DNA of 64,000 nt. It comes from Oscillospiraceae bacterium. GTDB taxonomy: Bacteria > Bacillota > Clostridia > Oscillospirales > Oscillospiraceae. The stretch spans positions 1 through 64,000 of the forward strand of contig JAFRER010000015.1 in the NCBI GenBank assembly GCA_017434755.1. The letters run 5' to 3'. The notes under the pieces are model-generated. The model was not told where the DNA came from and searched no databases. It worked only from the letters and a program-made list of their open reading frames with translations. Below are positions 26,934-35,060 of this stretch, one piece after another. Numbering within the stretch: position 1 is the stretch's first letter; each line of letters starts with the position of its first letter. Both the position numbers and the translations under genes were made by a program.

Positions 26934-28463
26934 TTATCTGAAATAGATGATCTGTGCGTCATCCGCGGAGAGGATTCGGCGGACGGCAGCTTTTTCGCGG
27001 ACGTAGTCCGATACGACAGATCGGAAGCCCAGTGTCTGTATCGTGATCAGAGGCGTCATGGCGACCAGCGCGACCACACCGAACGCAAAGTCAAGCACGG
27101 CATTTGCGCCTCTCAGCGCCACGCATGCGCCGATTGTCATCGGCAGGATAAAGCTGCTGGTGAGAGGGCCGCTCGCGACACCGCCTGAGTCGAAGGCGAT
27201 GGCGGTATACAGCTTCGGCACGAAAAAGCTCAGACCGAGGGAAATAAGGTATCCCGGAATGAGATAATACAGCAGCGAAAAGCCGAAGAGAAGCCGGATG
27301 AAGGAAAGCCCTATGGAGATGCCAACGCCTATAGAAAGCGCAATCGTCATCTGCCGTTTCGTCACTGCCCCGTCCGTGACCTCCTCCACCTGCTGGTTGA
27401 GCACGTGCACGGCGGGCTCCGCGAGGACTACGACCATTCCCATCACAAAGGCCAGCACAGGCAGCACGGATGGAAAGCCCAAGGCGACCGATTGCCCGAT
27501 CGAATAACCGACCGGCATATAACCCACCGCCACTGCAACAAGAAATATCACGAGTCCTGCAAAAGTGAAGAGCATCCCGAACACGATCTGCAACAGCTTC
27601 TGGGAAGGCAGATGCAGCGCAAAAATCTGCAGTCCCGCAAAAAAGAGCGCGACGAGCAGCAGCGACTTGGCTACTTCCCAAACAGTTTCGCCCATCAGGA
27701 GCCAGAAGGAATGCCCAAAGCTCGCGCTGATCGAATAGTCGGGCAGAGGATAATGGATCCCTCCGCTGCCGGCTCCGAGGCTCAGCAGAAGCACTGCCAG
27801 TACCGGTCCGGCGGAGCACAGGGAAATCAGACCGAAGCTGTTCTGGCCGGCGTTGCGTCCCCCTATCGTCTGAGCGATGCCCAGACCGAGCGCCATGATG
27901 AACGGGACAGTGATCGGGCCGGTCGTTACACCGCCCGAATCAAAGGCCAGCGGCAGGAAAGATTTCTTGCCCGAGGAGATCAGTACTGCCGCGAATGCAA
28001 ACAGTACCATGTAGGAAAACAGCAGCAGGGCTGTGAGGTCCGTTCTTGTGATGATGCGCACGACTGCTATCACGAGGAACAGCCCGACACCAAGTCCCAC
28101 AGTGACGACCAGAAGAGCGGGGTTTATCACAGCACTTATCTGATCAGCCAGCACGGAAAGATCCGGCTCTGCCACTGTGATCAGGACACCCATGAGAAAG
28201 CAGATGAGCACCAGAACCCCGAGCCGTCCCGACTTTGTGACACCCTCGCCGATGTGTCGGCCGATCGGAGACATGGCGATATCCGCACCGAGATTGAACA
28301 GTCCGATACCGATCACGAGAAAGACGGAACAGATCATGAAGACGATCCGCTCAAGCCAAGTGAGCGGCGCGAGCGGGGTGAAGGAGATCACCAGCACCAG
28401 TGCCATCACGGGCATGACGGATATAAACGCCTCCCATAGTTTTGAAAACAAAGCTTTCCTCAC
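26934..28463 (-). CDS. DUF1538 tandem-repeat membrane protein
   Basis: A 509-residue integral membrane protein made of two DUF1538 units in tandem. The motif AFDSGGV occurs at residues 173 and 423, and a TVAEP/VLAEP helix end at residues 98-100 and 348-350; both pairs are exactly 250 residues apart. The second motif in each unit continues into GPITVPFIM or GPLTSSFIL. The repeat, many helices, and a conserved polar patch in a membrane region are what one expects of a transporter, but the substrate of the family is unknown to me. It is the first gene of the operon with the two PII-like genes. The start ATG 28463 is followed by an amphipathic segment KALFSKLWEAF. Confidence 0.85.
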   Translation of the reverse strand: MRKALFSKLWEAFISVMPVMALVLVISFTPLAPLTWLERIVFMICSVFLVIGIGLFNLGADIAMSPIGRHIGEGVTKSGRLGVLVLICFLMGVLITVAEPDLSVLADQISAVINPALLVVTVGLGVGLFLVIAVVRIITRTDLTALLLFSYMVLFAFAAVLISSGKKSFLPLAFDSGGVTTGPITVPFIMALGLGIAQTIGGRNAGQNSFGLISLCSAGPVLAVLLLSLGAGSGGIHYPLPDYSISASFGHSFWLLMGETVWEVAKSLLLVALFFAGLQIFALHLPSQKLLQIVFGMLFTFAGLVIFLVAVAVGYMPVGYSIGQSVALGFPSVLPVLAFVMGMVVVLAEPAVHVLNQQVEEVTDGAVTKRQMTIALSIGVGISIGLSFIRLLFGFSLLYYLIPGYLISLGLSFFVPKLYTAIAFDSGGVASGPLTSSFILPMTIGACVALRGANAVLDFAFGVVALVAMTPLITIQTLGFRSVVSDYVREKAAVRRILSADDAQIIYFR

Positions 28464-28571
28464 AAAGAGCCTCCGGCTGCATATTCCAAAGTTGGTGTGT
28501 TTTCTGTTTCTCTATTTTACAACCGACGCGGCGTTCTTTCAAGCATATGAGGAGGAACGCTGCGAAAAACA

Positions 28572-28599
28572 TTGACAACGGATCATTTGCTGTTATAAT
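28572..28599 (+). promoter_or_regulatory. promoter of the metK leader
   Basis: TTGACA and TATAAT are both perfect, with a 16-base spacer. They lie about 30 bases before the SAM-I aptamer. Confidence 0.85.
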
Positions 28600-28629
28600 A
28601 GGCGCGTATCAAACATGACAACTGAACAC

Positions 28630-28773
28630 CTTATCAAGAGTGGTGGAGGGAACGGCCCTGTGAAGCCCGGCAACCTGCGTTCCGCAAGGTGCCAAATCCG
28701 GCGGTGAAACGAAAGATGAGGATCTGTATTCGTATCGTCTGTCCCCGCCGGATGCCGGCGGGGATTTCCTTTT
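28630..28773 (+). promoter_or_regulatory. SAM-I (S-box) riboswitch with terminator
   Basis: The leader carries the S-box core in order: TTATCAAGAGTGGTGGAGGG at 28631, CCCTGTGAAGCCCGGCAACC, CAAGGTGCCAAATCC and GGTGAAACGAAAGATGAG near 28713. A GC-rich hairpin (TCCCCGCCGGATGCCGGCGGGGA) followed by TTTCCTTTT at 28742-28773 is the terminator. SAM binding should stop transcription of metK and the DUF1643 gene. The frame open from 28689 runs through the aptamer and is not coding. Confidence 0.95.
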
Positions 28774-28796
28774 CAAGAGTCGGAACAGGAGAAAAA

Positions 28797-29981
28797 ATGA
28801 GTCATTATCTATTTACAAGTGAATCAGTAACAGAAGGGCATCCCGACAAGATCTGCGACCAGATCTCCGATGCGGTGCTGGACGCGATCCTTGCCGAGGA
28901 TCCGAACGGAAGGGTCGCCTGTGAGACCACGGTATCCACGGGGCTTGTCCACATCATGGGCGAAATCAGCACCAGCTGCTATGTGGATATCCCGAAGATC
29001 GCCAGGGAGGTGGTACGCGATATCGGATACGACAGAGCCAAATACGGCTTTGACTGCGATACCTGCGGGATCATCACCAACATTGACGAGCAGTCCGGCG
29101 ACATCGCCATGGGTGTGGACAAGGCGCTGGAGAGCAAGAACGGAGAAGATGCAGAGCTCCAGAACGGCGCAGGAGACCAGGGAATGATGTTCGGCTTTGC
29201 CTGCGACGAGACACCGGAGCTTATGCCCCTGCCCATCTCTCTCGCGCATGCGCTTGCACGCAAGCTTGCGCAGGTGCGCAAGAGCGGCCTTCTGCCCTAT
29301 CTCAGACCGGACGGGAAGACCCAGGTCACCGTGGAATACGACGAGCAGCGCCGTCCCCTGCGGGTGGACACCATCGTCATCTCCACGCAGCATGCTCCCG
29401 AGGCCGGGCTCGAGCAGATCCGCAGCGACATGATCGAACACGTCATAAAGACTACCGTCCCGGCGGAACTCATAGACGACCGGACGAAATACTTTGTCAA
29501 CCCGACAGGCCGCTTCGTCATCGGCGGCCCGCAGGGCGACTCCGGCCTTACCGGAAGGAAGAGCCTCGTAGATACCTACGGCGGCAGCGCCCCCCTCGGC
29601 GGCGGGGCCTTCTCCGGCAAGGACCCCACCAAAGTGGACCGGTCTGCAGCCTATGCGGCAAGATATGTCGCCAAGAACATCGTGGCGGCGGGACTTGCCA
29701 GGCGCTGTCAGATTCAGTTGGCCTACGCCATCGGCGTCGCCCGCCCGGTATCGGTCAATATCGATACCTTCGGCACCAGCACTGTGTCCGATGACAGACT
29801 GGAGGAGGCGGTGGAAAAGGTATTCGACCTGCGCCCAACGGCCATCATCCGCGATCTTGACCTGCGTCGTCCCATCTACCGCAAGCTCGCAGCATACGGC
29901 CACATGGGCCGTGAGGACCTCGGCGTGCGCTGGGAGCAGACCGACAGGACTGAGGCGCTCCTTGCAGCGGTCAGAGAGTGA
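28797..29981 (+). CDS. metK: S-adenosylmethionine synthetase
   Basis: MetK makes SAM from methionine and ATP. It is 394 residues long from ATG 28797, which has AGGAG 8 bases ahead. Motifs include the methionine/ATP site [41 protein letters not shown], and [18 protein letters not shown] with the P-loop-like segment. The SAM riboswitch upstream controls it by feedback. The stop codon TGA overlaps the start of the DUF1643 gene. With ahcY 4 kb upstream, the window holds both ends of the methyl cycle. Confidence 0.98.
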   Translation: MSHYLFTSESVTEGHPDKICDQISDAVLDAILAEDPNGRVACETTVSTGLVHIMGEISTSCYVDIPKIAREVVRDIGYDRAKYGFDCDTCGIITNIDEQSGDIAMGVDKALESKNGEDAELQNGAGDQGMMFGFACDETPELMPLPISLAHALARKLAQVRKSGLLPYLRPDGKTQVTVEYDEQRRPLRVDTIVISTQHAPEAGLEQIRSDMIEHVIKTTVPAELIDDRTKYFVNPTGRFVIGGPQGDSGLTGRKSLVDTYGGSAPLGGGAFSGKDPTKVDRSAAYAARYVAKNIVAAGLARRCQIQLAYAIGVARPVSVNIDTFGTSTVSDDRLEEAVEKVFDLRPTAIIRDLDLRRPIYRKLAAYGHMGREDLGVRWEQTDRTEALLAAVRE

Positions 29982-30598
29982 TGCACATACCGTCATCGGA
30001 AAGCCGGGATCTCGAGATCCTGCGCTTTGATGAAGCACTGGCCGCCTCGGGGAAGAGCGGGGGATACGATGCGGAAAAGTGGCTCTACGTGCCTGACTTC
30101 TATACGGAATACCGATACATCCTCGGCGTGCGGGGCCCGGATCCGCTGATCTGCATCGGCATCAATCCCTCCACCGCAAAGCCGGACGATCTGGACAACA
30201 CGCTGAAGTCCGTGGAGCGGATCGCAGCCGGCAACGGCTACAGGGGCTGGATGATGTTTAACGTCTATGCGCAGAGGGCCACGAACCCGGACGACATGGA
30301 CCGGGAACTGAACCGGTTTCTCCATGAGCAGAACATGCTGGCCTTCGAACACATCCTCTCCGGTGTGGAGGACGGAGCGGTTCCGGCTGTCTGGGCCGCA
30401 TGGGGCACCATCATCGAGAAGAGACCCTATCTGAAGGAATGCCTGCTCGACATGGTCCTGCTCGGGAAAAAATACGGTGCAAGATGGCTGTGCGCCGGGA
30501 AATGCTCAAAGAAGGGACATCCGCACCATCCGCTGTATCTGCGCAGGGATGAGAGAACTCTTGATTTCGATATTGAGGGATACCTGAAACACTTATAA
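29981..30598 (+). CDS. DUF1643 protein
   Basis: A 205-residue protein of the DUF1643 family (seen from the GINPSTAKPDDLDNTLKSV motif near residue 50, the MMFNVYAQRATNPDD region and the CAGKCSKKGHPHHPLYL tail). The family is often encoded near mobile or DNA-modification genes; no activity is known to me. Its ATG overlaps the metK stop (TGATG), so it would be translated from the SAM-controlled message. An alternative GTG lies 3 bases earlier. The link to SAM supply is suggestive only. Confidence 0.82.
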   Translation: MHIPSSESRDLEILRFDEALAASGKSGGYDAEKWLYVPDFYTEYRYILGVRGPDPLICIGINPSTAKPDDLDNTLKSVERIAAGNGYRGWMMFNVYAQRATNPDDMDRELNRFLHEQNMLAFEHILSGVEDGAVPAVWAAWGTIIEKRPYLKECLLDMVLLGKKYGARWLCAGKCSKKGHPHHPLYLRRDERTLDFDIEGYLKHL

Positions 30599-30609
30599 AA
30601 AGAAAAAGA

Positions 30610-30648
30610 AAACATCCCCGCGGGAATCACTGATCCCGCGGGGATGCT
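30610..30648. terminator. terminator, mainly for pfkA
   Basis: CATCCCCGCGGGAATCACTGATCCCGCGGGGATG is a strong hairpin. On the minus strand it is followed by TTTTCTTTTTC, so it ends pfkA; the plus-strand side has a poor T tract. Confidence 0.85.
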
Positions 30649-30660
30649 TCACAAACAGTT

Positions 30661-31662
30661 TTAAAAGCTGGTCCTGTGCGAGGCAATGCCGCCGAACTGC
30701 ATGGTCTCCATGATCTCGTAGCGGTCCATCTGCAGGCTCTTTTTCATTACCAACGCCTCCTCGATGGGGATTTCCAGAATCTCACCGCCCTGGATGGCAA
30801 TGATGCAGTTGCTGCGGCCTCCGGCAAGGGCCTTGACGGCACTGTAGCCCATGCGGGTGGCGGTTTCCCGGTCGCGCGCGGAGGGGGTACCGCCGCGCTG
30901 TATATGGCCGAGCACAGTCACACGCGGCTCAATGCCGACTGCTTCATGTACCTGCTTGCCGATCTCCACCGCACTGCCAACGCCCTCTGCGACCACAATC
31001 ATAAAGTGTGTATTTCCGGCGAGCCTGGATTCCTGGATGCGCTCTACCACATCGCGCTGGAAATCCAACTCCTTCTCCGGAACGAGCACCGCTGTTGCAC
31101 CGACGGCGATACCGACATACAGCGCGAGGAAGCCCGCATTACGTCCCATAACTTCGACGATGGAGCATCTCTCATGAGACTGCATCGTGTCGCGCAGGCG
31201 GTCGATGCATTCGATGGCGGTATTGCAGGCCGTGTCAAAGCCGATGGTGTAGTGTGTGCAGCCGATGTCATTGTCGATGGTCGCCGGTACACCTACCACA
31301 GGCACTCCCAGCCGCGAAAGGGCAAGCGCGCCGCGGAAAGTGCCGTCGCCTCCGATGGCGACAATGCCGTCGATGCCGAGCATCTTGCAGGTGGCTACGG
31401 CTTTCTTCTGGCCTTCCTTTGTCATGAACTCGCTGCTGCGGGCGGTATAGAGGATCGTTCCGCCGCGGGAGAGGATATGACCGACGCTTTCGCGGTTGAG
31501 GAGAGTGAAATCGCTGTTAATCAGGCCCTGCCAGCCGCGGCGTATGCCGACGCATTCGATCCCGCTGGCAAGAGCAGTACGGGCAACTGCACGGACGGCC
31601 GCGTTCATGCCCGGCGCGTCGCCGCCGCTTGTGAGAACACCAATCCTTTTGATCTCTTTCAT
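30661..31662 (-). CDS. pfkA: 6-phosphofructokinase
   Basis: ATP-dependent PfkA, the committed step of glycolysis. Motifs are the ATP-binding GVLTSGGDAPGMNAAVRAV, GGDGTFRGALALSRLG, the catalytic PATIDNDIGCTHYTIGFDTA and the sugar site EVMGRNAGFLALY. Length 333 residues is typical of the short bacterial enzyme. ATG 31662 follows GGAGGAGAT. It is not near pyk here. The gene is transcribed from its own region after the M29 peptidase terminator. Confidence 0.97.
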   Translation of the reverse strand: MKEIKRIGVLTSGGDAPGMNAAVRAVARTALASGIECVGIRRGWQGLINSDFTLLNRESVGHILSRGGTILYTARSSEFMTKEGQKKAVATCKMLGIDGIVAIGGDGTFRGALALSRLGVPVVGVPATIDNDIGCTHYTIGFDTACNTAIECIDRLRDTMQSHERCSIVEVMGRNAGFLALYVGIAVGATAVLVPEKELDFQRDVVERIQESRLAGNTHFMIVVAEGVGSAVEIGKQVHEAVGIEPRVTVLGHIQRGGTPSARDRETATRMGYSAVKALAGGRSNCIIAIQGGEILEIPIEEALVMKKSLQMDRYEIMETMQFGGIASHRTSF

Positions 31663-31714
31663 TGTATATCTCCTCCGGTGAGCAGAATGTTTTCAATGCA
31701 TTTTCTGCTTTAAA

Positions 31715-31765
31715 AATAGCACATATGCCGTCGTACATCAAGCGCTTCGGCACATGTGCTTTGTT
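31715..31765 (-). terminator. terminator after the M29 peptidase gene
   Basis: On the minus strand AGCACATGTGCCG and CGGCATATGTGCT pair around a 20-base loop, followed by ATTTTTA. It separates the aminopeptidase gene from pfkA. Confidence 0.75.
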
Positions 31766-31775
31766 TATATTTTGA

Positions 31776-32999
31776 TCAGAATGCCCAGTTGCCTGCGCGG
31801 AAGACAGGAACCGTTCTCCCGTCCTTTGTCACGGCATCGATGCACAGGTCCTCCGAACCGATCATGAAGTCCTCGTGCACCATCGAATCGTTGATGCCCA
31901 TAGCGCGGCATTCCGCGAGGGTATAGTTTTCAAAACCCTTTATGCAGTCGGCAAAGCCGGCCCCCAACGCGAGATGGCAGGCGGCATTTTCATCAAACAG
32001 CGTATTGTAGAAAAGGATGCCTGAGTTGCGGATCGGGGAATCATAGGGTACCAGCGCGCATTCGCCGAGATAGGCGCTGCCCTCGTCCATGGTGATGATC
32101 TTCGTGAGAAGGGATTCGTTCTTCTCCGCATGCCATTCCACGGCTTTGCCGTTTTCAAAACGGATACGGAAGTTTTCAATGAGCTGTCCCTGATAGGAAA
32201 GGGGTTTTGTGGCGTAAACGACACCCTCTGCATCTCCCTTCATCGGGGAGATGAAGCATTCCTCGGAGGGGATATTCGGGTTGATCTGCACGTTCTGCAG
32301 CGTGATGTCCGCTCCGCCCTTGAACTCGGCCTGCCCGATCATGCCCACGGTGAAGTCGGTCCCATTGGAGGAGCTGTAGTGCAGGCGCTCGATGCCGAGT
32401 GAGTTGAGGTATTCGCAGCGGCGGCGCAGATCCTCATTGTGCTTTCTCCAGGCCTCCACCGGGTCTTCGTCCACCCGCGAGGTATAGAGGATGGCTTCCC
32501 AGAGCTTTTCCACCGCCTGCCTTTTGGGCAGACCGGGGAAGACCTTTTTTGCCCACGCTTCACCGGGAACGGCGGCGATGCACCACTGATATTTGTTTTC
32601 AATCTGATCGCGGTATTTTTTGATGACCGGGAAGACCTTCTGATTGGCCTTGAACAGCTTTTCCTGATTCATACCCTTCAACCCGTCCGGGTCGTCGCTT
32701 TCCAGATAGATGCGGCAGGGGATGGTGTCCACGTAATGCTGCCAGCGCGCCTCCTCGTAATCATCCAGCCGGGAGAGCGTCCGGAGGGAGCGGTAGCGGA
32801 CGTGAAGCTTTTCCAACGGCTGGTAGTTCCAGTCCACAACGACTTTCTTCGCGCCGAGCCGGTAGCATTCTTCCACGAGCATCTTCACGAACTCGGGCTG
32901 ATCGAGCCCTGCGCGGATGAAGACCTCCTGGCCCTTCTGCACGTTCACGCCGCAGGCGGCGATCAGTTGCGCGTATTTTTTCAGTCTTGTCTTTTTCAT
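31776..32999 (-). CDS. M29-family aminopeptidase
   Basis: A metallo-aminopeptidase of the M29 (AmpS/aminopeptidase T) family, 407 residues from ATG 32999 (MKKTRLKKYAQLIAACGVNVQKGQEV). The C-terminal catalytic region shows the metal ligands in EECFISPMKGDAEGVVYATKPL, MDEGSAYLGECALVPYDSPI, and LALGAGFADCIKGFENYTLAECRAMGINDSMVHEDFMIG given here as consecutive pieces; the ligands are Glu, His and Asp residues within them. It releases N-terminal residues from peptides in the cytosol. The frame extends upstream to 33050, but AAGGAGAAAGC places the start at 32999. A terminator separates it from oadB. Confidence 0.92.
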   Translation of the reverse strand: MKKTRLKKYAQLIAACGVNVQKGQEVFIRAGLDQPEFVKMLVEECYRLGAKKVVVDWNYQPLEKLHVRYRSLRTLSRLDDYEEARWQHYVDTIPCRIYLESDDPDGLKGMNQEKLFKANQKVFPVIKKYRDQIENKYQWCIAAVPGEAWAKKVFPGLPKRQAVEKLWEAILYTSRVDEDPVEAWRKHNEDLRRRCEYLNSLGIERLHYSSSNGTDFTVGMIGQAEFKGGADITLQNVQINPNIPSEECFISPMKGDAEGVVYATKPLSYQGQLIENFRIRFENGKAVEWHAEKNESLLTKIITMDEGSAYLGECALVPYDSPIRNSGILFYNTLFDENAACHLALGAGFADCIKGFENYTLAECRAMGINDSMVHEDFMIGSEDLCIDAVTKDGRTVPVFRAGNWAF

Positions 33000-33023
33000 A
33001 ATGCTTTCTCCTTTGCAGTTCCG

Positions 33024-33061
33024 TAAAAAAACAGGCCCGGAAAACCTCACCGGGCCTGTAT
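33024..33061 (-). terminator. terminator of the oad operon
   Basis: ACAGGCCCGGTGAGGTTTTCCGGGCCTGT on the minus strand, followed by TTTTTTTACGG. It follows oadB. Confidence 0.9.
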
Positions 33062-33079
33062 GGATTTGTTCCGGACCGA

Positions 33080-34300
33080 TCAGCCGAAGACGGAGAGCAG
33101 GAAGCCCGCCGCGATGGCAGATCCGATGACGCCGGCCACGTTCGGGCCCATGGCGTGCATCAGCAGGTAGTTGCTCTTGTTATACCGGCGGCCCACATCC
33201 TGGGACACACGGGCTGCCATCGGAACGGCGGAAACGCCGGCCGAGCCGATGAGCGGATTGATCTTCTTGCCGGAGGCATAGTACATGATCACGCCGCCGA
33301 ACAGACCGCCGACCGTGGAGATGCCGAAGGCCACAAGACCGAGGATGATGATGTAGATGGTCTTGAGCTGGAGGAAAGTGTCGCCGACCATCGTTGCGCC
33401 GACGGAGGTGGCAAGGAAGATGGTGACGATGTTCATCAGGGCGTTCTGCGCGGTGTCGGAAAGCCTGTCGGTCACACCGCACTCACGGAACAGATTGCCC
33501 AGCATCAGGCAGCCGATCAGGGGAGCGGTGGAGGGCAGGAGCAGGATGACGAAAGTGGCGACGACAATGGGGAAGATGATCTTCTCGGTCTTGGAGACCT
33601 CACGGGTTTGGACCATCTTTACTTCCCGCATCTCCTTGGTCGTGCACAGCTTCATCAGAGGGGGCTGGATCAGCGGGATCAGCGCCATGTAAGAGTATGC
33701 CGCTATGGCGATGGGCCCGAGCAGCTCCGGAGCGAGCTTCGTAGTCAGGTAGATGGCCGTGGGGCCGTCAGCACCGCCGATGATGCCGATGGAGGCGGCC
33801 TGCGGTCCGGTGAATCCGAGGAGGATCGCGCCGAAGAAGGCCACAAACACGCCCAGCTGGGCCGCTGCGCCGAGCAACAGGCTCTTCGGGTTGGAAAGCA
33901 GCGGTCCGAAGTCGGTCATCGCGCCCACGCCCATGAAGATCAGCGAGGGGTATATGCCCGCTTTAACGCCTATGTAGAAAAAGTCGAGCAGGCCGCAATG
34001 CTGCATGATATGTCCGTAGCTGTGGTAGTAGGGGCTGCTCGCGTCGAGAAACTCAGACCAGAGCTCCGGGTGATACAGGGCATTGCTGCCGCCGAGAGAG
34101 ATAAAGTAGCTGAGGTTGGCCAGCAGACATCCGAATGCGATGCCGCAGAGGAGCAGCGGCTCGAATTTCTTCACGATGCCCAGATACAGAAGCACGAACG
34201 CGATCAGGATCATGACGAGGTTCTTCCAGCCGCCGGCCATGAAGAAACCGGCGAATCCGGACTCGAGCGCAAGCTTCTGAAGAGTACCTATAATATCCAT
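33080..34300 (-). CDS. oadB: Na+-translocating decarboxylase, beta subunit
   Basis: OadB is the membrane subunit that decarboxylates carboxybiotin and pumps Na+ outward. The 406-residue protein has about nine helices. The key region is [23 protein letters not shown], then [23 protein letters not shown] with the conserved Asp in GGADGPT, and the C-terminal [14 protein letters not shown] and [20 protein letters not shown]. It is the last gene of the oadA-oadG-carrier-oadB operon, 12 bases after the carrier gene. Oxaloacetate is the likely substrate because of the OadA partner, though glutaconyl-, methylmalonyl- and malonate-type pumps share this subunit. Confidence 0.93.
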   Translation of the reverse strand: MDIIGTLQKLALESGFAGFFMAGGWKNLVMILIAFVLLYLGIVKKFEPLLLCGIAFGCLLANLSYFISLGGSNALYHPELWSEFLDASSPYYHSYGHIMQHCGLLDFFYIGVKAGIYPSLIFMGVGAMTDFGPLLSNPKSLLLGAAAQLGVFVAFFGAILLGFTGPQAASIGIIGGADGPTAIYLTTKLAPELLGPIAIAAYSYMALIPLIQPPLMKLCTTKEMREVKMVQTREVSKTEKIIFPIVVATFVILLLPSTAPLIGCLMLGNLFRECGVTDRLSDTAQNALMNIVTIFLATSVGATMVGDTFLQLKTIYIIILGLVAFGISTVGGLFGGVIMYYASGKKINPLIGSAGVSAVPMAARVSQDVGRRYNKSNYLLMHAMGPNVAGVIGSAIAAGFLLSVFG

Positions 34301-34312
34301 CCGGCGCCCTCC

Positions 34313-34717
34313 TTATGCGATGACGACCAGAGGAGAACCGGTTTCCACGACCTGGCCTTTTGTGACCGCGACCTGAGCGACGGTTCCGCCCTTGGTGGCC
34401 GTGATCTCGTTTTCCATCTTCATGGCCTCGAGGATGATGAGCACATCACCTTCCTTGACCTTCTGGCCCGCAGACACGTTGATCTTGAGGATGTTGCCGG
34501 GCATTGGGGACTTTACCACTTCGCCGGCTGCCAGCCCCGGTGCGGGAGCAGCGGCGGGAGCGGCGGCCACGGGTACGGCTGCCGGAACAGGAGCCGCGAC
34601 AACTACCGGTGCGGGAGCGGCGGGAGCAAGAGCCTCATACTCGTCTACGAGCATGGCCTCGCCCGCATCAACCTCAACTTCATATACTCTGTTTCCGAGA
34701 GTGACTTTGTATTTCAT
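34313..34717 (-). CDS. biotin/lipoyl carrier subunit
   Basis: A 134-residue acyl-carrier of the biotinyl domain type, which carries the carboxyl group between OadA and OadB. The biotinylation motif EAMKMENEI (Lys biotinylated) is at residues about 93-101 in the C-terminal domain. A flexible Ala/Pro/Val linker (residues 32-62) joins it to a short N-terminal strand region that matches OadA-type C-termini. The gene overlaps oadG by four bases. The linker-plus-carrier fragment resembles the C-terminal part of a full-length OadA, made here as a separate chain. Confidence 0.93.
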   Translation of the reverse strand: MKYKVTLGNRVYEVEVDAGEAMLVDEYEALAPAAPAPVVVAAPVPAAVPVAAAPAAAPAPGLAAGEVVKSPMPGNILKINVSAGQKVKEGDVLIILEAMKMENEITATKGGTVAQVAVTKGQVVETGSPLVVIA

Positions 34718-35058
34718 TTATCCTTGACCTCCTTGATGGACTTGAAGCGAAGCTCGTTCAGAGGCTTCCCAAGAGAATCCGCGACGATGGCCATGATCAT
34801 GGCAGCGTCTTTCGGATCGGTATCATAGAGTTTGAGATCACCGGCGGTGCCCGGAGCGGGAAGTGCCTTCGCAGGCTCTTCTGCAGCAGCTTCAGCCGGA
34901 GCCTCGGCAGCGGCTGCTTTTTTGGACTTTGCGATCATGATCCTGGTAAGGATGAACACAACGATCATCAGCAGCACGAGCCCGAGGAAGACCACCAGAT
35001 ACCCGAGGACGCCAATCAGCGCGGCATCTCCGATGTTCAGGTTTATAAGATCACTCAT
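34714..35058 (-). CDS. oadG: OadG-family membrane gamma subunit
   Basis: A 114-residue subunit with one N-terminal helix (residues about 15-40, LIGVLGYLVVFLGLVLLMIVVF) and a cytosolic Ala/Glu/Pro-rich tail. OadG-type subunits bind Zn2+ and hold the complex together. The tail here is long and ends PKDAAMIMAIVADSLGKPLNELRFKSI. It lies 2 bases after oadA and overlaps the carrier gene. The position is more diagnostic than the sequence. Confidence 0.8.
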   Translation of the reverse strand: MSDLINLNIGDAALIGVLGYLVVFLGLVLLMIVVFILTRIMIAKSKKAAAAEAPAEAAAEEPAKALPAPGTAGDLKLYDTDPKDAAMIMAIVADSLGKPLNELRFKSIKEVKDK

Positions 35059-35060
35059 AT

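Noticed and set aside
28689..28796. N-terminal extension of MetK from the first in-frame start at 28689
   Set aside because: It reads through the SAM aptamer and terminator; ATG 28797 has AGGAG and the standard MetK N-terminus.
33155..34828. Long 557-residue plus-strand frame opposite oadB and the carrier gene
   Set aside because: His/Asp/Gln-rich composition with no recognisable motifs; the minus-strand oad genes explain the region.
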